Shown here: piece after piece, positions 7,401 through 12,406 of the stretch
How positions within the stretch are numbered: the stretch's first letter is position 1
Layout: every line of letters begins with the position of its first letter
Program-made: the position numbers and the translations under genes
Assembly (NCBI GenBank): GCA_036939755.1
Contig: JALLAZ010000737.1
Location: 1 to 12,406, forward strand
Direction: 5' to 3'
DNA from: Stephanodiscus triporus
Taxonomy: Eukaryota; Bacillariophyta; Thalassiosirophyceae; Thalassiosirales; Thalassiosiraceae
Length of the DNA: 12,406 bases
The notes under the pieces: generated by a model
The model's database searches: none
The model's input: the letters and a program-made list of their open reading frames with translations, nothing else
Told to the model about the DNA's origin: nothing

Positions 7401-8302
7401 TTCAGGTACCTCGTACTCTCCTTCCCGTCCCTGAAATTCTCGAGGCAGTGCTCCTCCTCCATGTTGCCGTCGCAGTAGTCCCTGACGTTCGTGCCAGCGA
7501 CGCCGCCGATGCCGGTGCCGATGCTGATGCCATCGTTGTTTTCGTAGTCATCGTCGAGCCTCATTGATATCTTCTGTTGGAGCATGGCCGACACGACGTG
7601 GGGGGGGCGGTAGTTCCGTTCCCGCCCCGGCTTGAGCTTGGGAAACGGTATCGTCCTCGGCGGGACGACATCGGCCGCCACCGCTGACGGGGTGGCAGCG
7701 TCGGACTGCTGCTGCTGCTGCTGCTGCAGTCGTCGTTGCCGCCGTCGTCGTTGTTCCCTCCTTCGACGCTGCTGCTGCTGCTGCTGTTGTTCGTTGTCAT
7801 CCGAATCGCCGCTTCCGCCGCGGGACTTGACGTACTCCTGACCCCCGCGCATGGCGTCCCGGAATCCCTCGGTGTCGTAATTGGGCGGCGTCATATGCAA
7901 CCGCAGGAGGAGCTGACGGCGATCGTACGGACGATGATGACGATGCCCCGAAGACGACGACGACGACGACGACTGCCACTGCGTCGTCGTCGTCGTCGTC
8001 GCGTCGCCGTCGCCCGCCTCCTCGGCGATGGGCGACCACGCGCCGTCGCGACGTCCGGTCGAGAAATTCCGACCCGTCGTCATTGTCCTCGGCAGCGAAG
8101 ATTTCGAAGATGACGAGGATGGACGAGGGAGGAGTAGGCGGAGACGTCGCGACGCCGACGACGAGAACGCCGATGCCGGCGATGACGAGACGATGGCCGA
8201 GAAAATGGCCGAGGTCGTCGTAGTCTTCGTCGTCGTCGCGGCGGATGCGGCGGCGGCAATGGCGTTGGCAATCATCAACGGCATGACTCTCATTGTAATC
8301 AT
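4436..8302 (-). CDS. NAGS: N-acetylglutamate synthase, ArgA type, four exons, very long N-terminal extension
   Basis: Makes N-acetylglutamate from glutamate and acetyl-CoA, the first step of arginine/ornithine synthesis. Exons are 8302-5738, 5641-5602, 5526-4652 and 4558-4436; the joined frame is 1201 codons, 1200 residues. The amino-acid-kinase-like domain starts near residue 681 (FVKMFRGSAQYIANHRGT, GMKIVLVAGCRHQID), crosses exon 2 (FGIVDGVDYCWTG) and includes VVALEKG-like and ELYTRDGCGTLI text in exon 3. The GNAT domain is about 1041-1200, with the acetyl-CoA loop RRGGRG at 1114-1119 and VFVLSTQTMEWFVERGF after it. Exon 4 (SLPPSRQAVYNKKRKSKIYM) supplies the C-terminal tail seen in ArgA proteins. 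Residues 60-680 are mostly disordered (Gln, Arg, Asp, Gly, Ser, Glu runs). An ASAF at 43-46 behind a hydrophobic start suggests plastid import. Alternative starts are Met4, 7 and 10. E. coli ArgA is about 440 residues. Confidence 0.93.
4559..4651 (-). other. NAGS intron 3 (93 bases)
   Basis: The donor is GTCGAG|GTAAGATCAG and the acceptor GGCGACAG|AGCTTGCC, phase 0. Without splicing the frame stops at TAG 4639-4637, four codons into the intron. Splicing adds 40 residues beginning SLPPSRQAVYNKKRKSK, which resemble the tail of bacterial and plant NAGS (LPE....Y..rKSK..M). Confidence 0.85.
5527..5601 (-). other. NAGS intron 2 (75 bases)
   Basis: The donor is GGACAG|GTAAATCATAC and the acceptor ACACCGTATAG|GATTCCC. 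The split glycine codon (one base, then two) joins YCWT-G-FPRKVEVERI, which aligns with the conserved TG..RKVDV segment of NAGS proteins. An earlier TTTCAG at about 5568 would not keep the frame and the motif. The 40-base exon between introns 1 and 2 is short but supported by the homology. Confidence 0.88.
5642..5737 (-). other. NAGS intron 1 (96 bases)
   Basis: The minus strand reads CTCAG|GTAAATCATCC at the donor and TTTTTCCAG|CCGTTTGG at the acceptor, phase 0. Removing it joins ...NFYSAQ to PFGIVDGVDY, matching the continuous ArgA kinase domain. Reading through would give an unrelated hydrophobic tail ending at a stop near 5654. Confidence 0.92.
6938..6959 (+). other. G-quadruplex motif inside NAGS exon 1 (template strand)
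   Basis: Four guanine runs of 3, 6, 6 and 4 bases are separated by single adenines, a textbook intramolecular quadruplex pattern with one-base loops. The gene is read from the minus strand, so the G-rich strand is the transcription template. The coding strand gives Pro/Leu/Ser (LPSPLPPPSS). Confidence 0.7.
7188..7272. repeat. Degenerate GTC/ATC repeat encoding an Asp-rich tract
   Basis: Runs of CATCATCATC and GTCGTCGTC on the plus strand encode, on the minus strand, the long Asp-rich tract of NAGS between about residues 344 and 379, broken by Tyr, Glu and Arg codons. Asp is mostly GAC with some GAT, so the tract is partly eroded at DNA level. Confidence 0.7.
7706..7786. repeat. Paired CTG/CAG microsatellites flanking an Arg-rich coding stretch
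   Basis: (CTG)7 at 7706-7726 and (CTG)6 at 7769-7786 on the plus strand are CAG runs in the NAGS sense. They encode two glutamine tracts of seven residues each (172-178 and 193-199), with an arginine-rich segment (RRRREQRRRRQRRL) between them. Run length is likely polymorphic. Confidence 0.85.
7953..8000. repeat. Inverted trinucleotide microsatellites, (GAC)7 and (GTC)6
   Basis: On the plus strand (GAC)7 fills 7953-7973 and (GTC)6 fills 7983-8000, separated by nine bases (TGCCACTGC). The arms are reverse complements, giving a hairpin with a perfect stem of at least 18 bp. In the NAGS frame this encodes Thr6-QWQ-Ser8 (residues 102-118). Confidence 0.85.
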
Positions 8303-8712
8303 ATGGTATTGCTTTTTTTATTCTGCCACCATGCCCACACAAGCGGCGAGGGGGGGGAGGGGGGGCGATGAGACGGGCGAGATGATAGATTATTATTGAC
8401 GTATCGTAGACGCCTTGAAAATGGATCCCAGACTAAAAATCCCGGGCGGAGAGGAAAACTAAATACGACTTTCTTACCAACTGTCGCGTTCTTTCGAGCT
8501 AGGCTCTCTAGAGAGTACATACTAATCTAAAGTAAGTAGAAAGAGTAGTGAGTAATTGTTATGTTTCCAGGAGTATGGCAGAGTACCTAGTCCAACCTAC
8601 TCGACAATATACCTTTTTGTTCCCGCCACAATATTCCACCACCCATTTATTTCTCACTCTACATTTTTTTCAACGAGCCCCCCGCGTCACCAATTTTATC
8701 TCCCTCGTGATC
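8303..8712. promoter_or_regulatory. Divergent promoter region between NAGS and NLE1
   Basis: About 410 bp separate the two start codons, and both 5' ends and promoters must lie here. Visible items: a G8-A-G7 run at 8350-8365; TGACGTA at 8397-8403, a bZIP/CRE-type core; the 12-base palindrome CTCTCTAGAGAG at 8504-8515; and pyrimidine-rich sequence just before the NLE1 ATG. An intron-like GTAAGT...TTTCCAG lies at 8532-8570 but would be only 39 bases. I see no clear TATA box for either gene. Confidence 0.6.
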
Positions 8713-10599
8713 ATGGACGAACCGACGTTGACGATGACCGCCATCGATGGTCGGCAGCATCTCCAGACGACGACGTCGACGACGACGGCGACGAAGGACC
8801 TGTCCGGCGTGGCCTGGACCGGCGGCTCCCTCGTCGGGTCGCTCAACCCGATAAATCACGGCTTTCGCACGTCCGACGGCAACGGCGGGTATTACGTCAC
8901 GAACACCCACAAGAAGTACAAGCGAGCGCGTCGCGACGCCGAGGGGAACATAGTGCAGGGGGGGATCGACGACGACGACGACGCGATGCCGGGGAACGTC
9001 GTCGTGCAATTTTCGGACGGGGACGGCGCCACGGTGGGCGGGGCGATGGACGTTCCCACCGACGCGGGATGCGACGAGCTCGGCGCGCTCGTGCGCTCGA
9101 TGCTCGGGGGGGACGACGACGACGACGACGACGGCGGAGGCGACGTCGCGGCGACGGCGGCGCGCGTGCCGTACGCGTTCTTCGCCAGGGTCGTCAGGAC
9201 CGAGCGAAGGGCCAACGCCTCCACCGGCGAGGTGGAGACGAGGACGATCGACGAGGAGGTGGACATCACCGACTATCCCTCCCTGCGCTCGTTCCTGAGG
9301 AAATATCGCGAGCACGTGTCGACGGAGCGCACGCTGTCCCTCACCTTCCGACCGCTGGCGATATTCCGCGTGCGTCCGGTGACGAGGTGCACGGACACCC
9401 TCCCGGGCCACACCGACGCGGTCCTGCACGTGTCGTACTCGCCCGACGGACGACACCTGGCGAGCGGCGGGGGCGACGCCGTCGTGCGCTTCTGGGACGT
9501 GAACACGTGCACGTGTCGTCACGCTTGCAGGGGACACGCCGACCACGTGCTGTGCACGTCGTGGAGTCCGTGCGGGACGAAGTTCGCGAGCGGGGACAGG
9601 CGCGGGAACCTGATAATATGGGACCCGATCGGGGGGACGATGGTCGGGAGCGGATGCATCAGGGCGCACTCCAAGTGGATCACGGGATTGGCGTGGGAGC
9701 CGATGCACTCCTCCTCCTCCTCATCCCCCGGCGGGCCGAACGGGATGTGCGAGCGGCTCGTGACGTCCTCGAAGGACGGCCTCGCGAAGGTCTGGAACGT
9801 CCGAACGCGCAGGTGCGAGGCGACGCTGTCAGGCCACCTCGACGGCGTCGAGTGCGTGAAGTGGGGCGGGGAGGGACTGATATACACCGCCTCGCGCGAT
9901 CGCACGATCAAGGTTTGGAACGCGAACGACGGCAGGGGACGGTTGGGCGCGCTCGTTCGGACGCTCGTCGGGCACGGCCATCGCGTGAACACCCTCGCGG
10001 TGTCGTGCGATCACGTATGCCGGACCGGACCGTACGATCATCACGGCAAGGTCGTTGGCGATGCGGACGTGGGGAGGGATAGAAATTCCGCGGAATGGAG
10101 GGAGGCGGCGTACCGCGCGTCGGTGTCGAAGTACGCCTCGTTCAAGGGGGCCGGGGAGCCGGAGCGACTGCTCTCGGGCAGCGACGACTTCACCCTGATG
10201 CTATGGCATCCCGCGGAGGACAAGCGTCCGGTGAAGCGACTCACCGGACACCAGCAGGCCGTGAATCACATCGCGTTCTCGCCGGACTCGCGCTTCTTCG
10301 CGTCGGCGTCGTTCGACAAGAAGGTGAAGGTATGGAACGGCCGGTCGGGGGACTTCGTCTCGACGCTCACCGGGCACGTCGGTGCGGTGTACCAGGTCGC
10401 GTGGAGCAGCGACGGGCGGTACCTCGTGACCGCGAGCAAGGATTCGACGGCGAAGTTGTGGGAGGTGCCGAGCGGGAAGCGCGCGAGGGAGACGCTGCCG
10501 GGACACGAGGACGAGGTGTACGCGTTGGACTGGAGCCCGAACGGCTCGAGCGTCGCGACCGGATCGAAGGACAGGACGATTAAGATTTGGAAGCATTAA
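8713..10599 (+). CDS. NLE1: Notchless/Rsa4 family WD40 ribosome-assembly factor
   Basis: A nucleolar 60S pre-ribosome factor: in the family the N-terminal NLE domain binds the MIDAS domain of the Rea1/Midasin ATPase, which then removes assembly factors. The product is 628 residues, single exon. A basic patch KKYKRARR (67-74) may be a nuclear signal. The NLE domain spans about 95-222, from NVVVQFSDGDG to RPLAIFRVR. Glu205 in STERTL lies where the family's MIDAS-contacting Glu is expected (from memory). Eight WD repeats follow: about 226-262, 270-303, 315-361, 370-402, 416-498 (with the usual long insert), 508-541, 550-583 and 593-626, ending KDRTIKIWKH. SKWITGLAWEP, GSDDFTLMLW and GHQQAVNHIAFSPDSR are close to NLE1. 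It is longer than the usual roughly 480-515 because of about 95 extra N-terminal residues and an Asp7 loop (134-140). The ATG at 8713 has A at -3 and G at +4; an in-frame ATG at 8575 adds 46 residues that look like translated leader. Confidence 0.97.
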   Translation: MDEPTLTMTAIDGRQHLQTTTSTTTATKDLSGVAWTGGSLVGSLNPINHGFRTSDGNGGYYVTNTHKKYKRARRDAEGNIVQGGIDDDDDAMPGNVVVQFSDGDGATVGGAMDVPTDAGCDELGALVRSMLGGDDDDDDDGGGDVAATAARVPYAFFARVVRTERRANASTGEVETRTIDEEVDITDYPSLRSFLRKYREHVSTERTLSLTFRPLAIFRVRPVTRCTDTLPGHTDAVLHVSYSPDGRHLASGGGDAVVRFWDVNTCTCRHACRGHADHVLCTSWSPCGTKFASGDRRGNLIIWDPIGGTMVGSGCIRAHSKWITGLAWEPMHSSSSSSPGGPNGMCERLVTSSKDGLAKVWNVRTRRCEATLSGHLDGVECVKWGGEGLIYTASRDRTIKVWNANDGRGRLGALVRTLVGHGHRVNTLAVSCDHVCRTGPYDHHGKVVGDADVGRDRNSAEWREAAYRASVSKYASFKGAGEPERLLSGSDDFTLMLWHPAEDKRPVKRLTGHQQAVNHIAFSPDSRFFASASFDKKVKVWNGRSGDFVSTLTGHVGAVYQVAWSSDGRYLVTASKDSTAKLWEVPSGKRARETLPGHEDEVYALDWSPNGSSVATGSKDRTIKIWKH

Positions 10600-11047
10600 A
10601 GAAATAATATCGCTTTTGATTCACCTAACAACGCCGGGTCTGGCCTGCGTCTAAAAATCCACTATCTCGAGATATTTTTGCTTTTGATTATTGTCATATC
10701 GTACTTCACTGCGCCGCTATCCTCATTCGAAATTGTGGCGCCATCGGCCTCTCCTACTCCACAATTGAGGATCATGTAGTCGCACCTGTGCCCCTGAAGC
10801 CCGGCGGCCATAGATAGGCGATCGGGTGCATTCTCCTGGGTCAAAACATTCCTTTTTGGGGAAAATAGGTCATATATACACACCTGGCGAGTGGCACAGG
10901 AATATCACACCTGATTTATTTCGTTATCGTTTGTCATCACCTGAGATTTATCAATCCATATCACACCTGGTGGTTTGCATCGTTCATTGCGGATATTAGG
11001 TGTCTGGGACGTGAGTTGGTTGACAAATCTTACAATCCAATGATAGG
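10600..11047. other. Convergent spacer with phased CACCTG boxes and a weak 73-codon ORF
   Basis: This lies between the 3' ends of NLE1 and the membrane-protein gene. It holds a 12-base palindrome TATCTCGAGATA (10663-10674), a repeated GCTTTTGATT (about 10612 and 10679), and four CACCTG boxes at 10881, 10908, 10938 and 10964. A minus-strand ORF of 73 codons, 10883-10662, has mixed, protein-like composition (LQGHRCDYMILNCGVGEADG) and could be a small gene or a 3' exon. I recognise no family and no splice partner, so it is not called as a gene. No perfect AATAAA signal was seen. Confidence 0.4.
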
Positions 11048-12115
11048 TTACATATCCGCAAAAAGGACTGATGTCGCCTGGAAATACAAGTGAAGAAAAG
11101 CGACCAGAGTACCACCTAGAAAGCCCGACAAAACAAACGCTCTCAGTGTTTGCAAATTTTCCATAGAACCCATGGCGACAAAGGCGCCAGTGACAACTCC
11201 TGAACTCCATTCGTCAGCATATTGATATTGAGTGGCAGTGATAAGGAGAATTAAGAAGAGTGCGACGGCTGATAAAGATAAAAGGGGATTCAAGGGTACA
11301 CAAGACTGGATTCGGTAGACACCGCAAATGCCGGAAGTCACAACACTGCCAAGCACCAATACCATCGAAGGCTCCCACGTCAGAACTTCTTTCCAAAGGT
11401 GGCCGCTATAGCCGTATAAATCATTCCAGGAATTGGATCCCGACGCCATCATGATAATTATAGTGATGTTGTTCGCAATGAACTCAAGTATCCCACCCCG
11501 TCCTGGGTATCCAACAAGAAATTTGTAGCGCTCTGCAATCAGCAACGTGGCAGAAGTAATGACTCCCAGCAGTGTCAACCAGGCCAACGGTATGTTGTCA
11601 GTAATAGCAAATTCACTAAGTCCAGCAGGAATAGCAAAGGCACTAAGTCCAGCAGGCACAGTGAGGTGGGGCGACGATGTGCCCACTATTAAAATAACCG
11701 AAAAAGACGCTATGCTCGAGGTGAAGCCGTCAAGTGTGTGCATAATTCCGTATGCGAAAAAACAGGAACCAATGCCAACAACACTCTGCACCACGGGATG
11801 CGCTTCGCGATAGGCTCTTCCAACGACAACCATCAGTCTGGCAAATTGTCCTTCTCCTAGTGCCTCCTCGTCAATATTTTGTTCTCCAATAATCGGAATC
11901 CACTCGTCGTTGAGCTGCTCCATGTATCTCTTGGTGGTGACCACCACCATCCTTATCGGCGGGCGGTCGTTCACGTTCCAGCCGCCGCTTCCTCCGCAAT
12001 CTTCAGCGGGGGGCAAGGACGACGGTTGTGTCGATCCCAACAACGCGGAGGGGGACGATGCCTCCTTGAGCCCCTCCGTCTCCAATGTGCAGCTTGATGC
12101 TACGCGCGCGTTCAT
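11048..12115 (-). CDS. Polytopic membrane protein, about eight segments, family unknown
   Basis: An ATG at 12115 opens 355 codons to TAA at 11050-11048 without introns. Residues 1-105 are soluble, Ser/Pro-rich at the start, then mixed and charged (MEQLNDEWIPIIGEQNIDEE). Hydrophobic segments are near 107-126, 131-147, 176-194, 207-225, 250-267, 278-296, 305-320 and 326-345. The C-terminus is short and ends LFADM. Between segments 2 and 3 is a duplicated nonapeptide (PAGLSAFAI/PAGLSEFAI). Met56 is an alternative start. Segments 7 and 8 contain many Gly and small residues (GFLGGTLVAF), as in channels or transporters, but I see no signature of a known carrier. Any function would be a guess. The gene faces NLE1 tail to tail. 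Confidence 0.75.
   Translation of the reverse strand: MNARVASSCTLETEGLKEASSPSALLGSTQPSSLPPAEDCGGSGGWNVNDRPPIRMVVVTTKRYMEQLNDEWIPIIGEQNIDEEALGEGQFARLMVVVGRAYREAHPVVQSVVGIGSCFFAYGIMHTLDGFTSSIASFSVILIVGTSSPHLTVPAGLSAFAIPAGLSEFAITDNIPLAWLTLLGVITSATLLIAERYKFLVGYPGRGGILEFIANNITIIIMMASGSNSWNDLYGYSGHLWKEVLTWEPSMVLVLGSVVTSGICGVYRIQSCVPLNPLLSLSAVALFLILLITATQYQYADEWSSGVVTGAFVAMGSMENLQTLRAFVLSGFLGGTLVAFLHLYFQATSVLFADM
11606..11659. repeat. 27-bp tandem duplication inside the membrane-protein gene
   Basis: Units 11606-11632 and 11633-11659 agree at 23 of 27 bases, differing at two bases near the start and two at the end. The length is a multiple of three, so the frame is kept; it duplicates nine residues in the loop between hydrophobic segments 2 and 3. 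Confidence 0.9.
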
Positions 12116-12195
12116 TCCAAGCCCCCAACGTAGCGAATCAAACTGATACTCTAGACGATATTGCTTGCCTTTTGGCAGAGGTTTAGGAAGAGTTT

Positions 12196-12406
12196 ATGCC
12201 CGGGGACAAAACGAAAGAGGGGAGAATGGCCCCGGCAAATCTAGGTTTTATGATTGTCAAGATCAAGACCAAGGTAGACTTCACCTTCTTCAACACCACG
12301 ATGGGGCTCCGCCGGGAAGAACGAAACCGACGCCATCGTCGTCCCCGACGACGAGAAGACGATGGAGTGCGGCGCCTCCCTCGCTGAGGACGCTTGGACC
12401 GTCCCC
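12196..12406 (+). CDS. 5' part of an unrecognised gene or pseudogene, one frame break, cut by right edge
   Basis: An ATG at 12196 opens MPGDKTKEGRMAPANLGFMI, then VKIKTKVDFTFFNTTMG. From about 12259 nearly every codon ends in G or C, as in NLE1. At the G4 run 12303-12306 the GC-ending pattern moves to the next frame, which stays open to the window end (GSAGKNETDAIVVPDDEKT). One G fewer would join the two, so this is a real frameshift or a homopolymer error. The true start could instead lie upstream, with a splice acceptor near TTTTGGCAG (about 12171-12179). Only 80 bp separate the ATG from the divergent membrane-protein gene. I do not recognise the product. Confidence 0.5.

Noticed and set aside
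8532..8570. Intron-like GTAAGT...TTTCCAG in the NLE1 leader
   Set aside because: Only 39 bases, much shorter than the 75-96-base introns seen here; no evidence it is spliced.
8575..8712. Upstream in-frame ATG extending NLE1 by 46 residues
   Set aside because: The added residues look like translated leader (pyrimidine-rich, Phe/Thr/Pro) and the 8713 ATG has a better context; not excluded without transcripts.
8659..9708. A 349-codon antisense frame over NLE1
   Set aside because: Openness follows from the strong third-position GC of the sense gene; composition is Arg, Val and Pro with no motif.
8556..10082. A 508-codon plus-strand frame overlapping NLE1
   Set aside because: Arg/Gly-rich text without domain resemblance; it is the offset frame of the GC-rich NLE1 gene, whose own frame gives eight WD repeats.
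10662..10883. 73-codon minus-strand ORF in the convergent spacer
   Set aside because: Composition is plausible, but there is no recognised family, splice partner or conservation evidence, so it is mentioned with the spacer and not called as a gene.
11910..12146. Plus-strand 78-codon ORF over the start of the membrane-protein gene
   Set aside because: Antisense to the intact 355-codon frame and without recognisable features.

Overview
The window looks like nuclear DNA of a stramenopile alga, most probably a diatom (inference). The reasons are: decayed Ty1/copia-like retroelement sequence of the kind common in diatoms; short spliceosomal introns of 75 to 96 bases with GTAAAT or GTAAGA donors; an ASAF motif in the leader of a predicted plastid enzyme; and GC-rich genes full of Asp, Ser and Gln runs set in AT-rich spacers. 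There is no operon structure, tRNA, rRNA or CRISPR array.

Layout. (1) 1-2796, minus strand: the 5' part of a decayed Ty1/copia-type retrotransposon, with a probable LTR at 2465-2796, a leader holding a 58-codon hydrophobic ORF, then gag, a zinc knuckle, a retropepsin-like segment and a pre-integrase segment that runs off the left edge. At least four frame changes and one in-frame TAG break it. (2) 2903-3843, minus strand: a second decayed coding unit of unrecognised family, possibly ending in a SAP-like helical segment. (3) 3863-4320: C-rich sequence with ambiguous open frames on both strands. (4) 4436-8302, minus strand: an ArgA-type N-acetylglutamate synthase (NAGS) in four exons, 1200 residues, with about 680 mostly low-complexity residues ahead of the catalytic domains. 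Its 41-codon last exon is easy to miss because the reading frame stops inside intron 3. (5) 8303-8712: a divergent promoter region. (6) 8713-10599, plus strand: an intact, intronless Notchless/Rsa4 (NLE1) ribosome-assembly WD40 protein. (7) 10600-11047: a convergent spacer with regularly spaced CACCTG boxes. (8) 11048-12115, minus strand: an unrecognised membrane protein of about eight segments containing a 27-bp tandem duplication. (9) 12196-12406, plus strand: the beginning of another gene or pseudogene with an apparent one-base frame break, cut by the right edge.

The two confident genes are housekeeping. NAGS makes N-acetylglutamate, the first step of arginine/ornithine synthesis. NLE1 acts with the Rea1/Midasin ATPase in 60S ribosome maturation. 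They are divergent and separated by about 410 bp, so shared regulation is possible but not shown. I see no convincing new multi-gene system. The most unusual features are the very long NAGS leader with its repeated FRDG motifs, the inverted microsatellite pair inside it, the hydrophobic leader ORF of the retroelement, and the phased CACCTG boxes.
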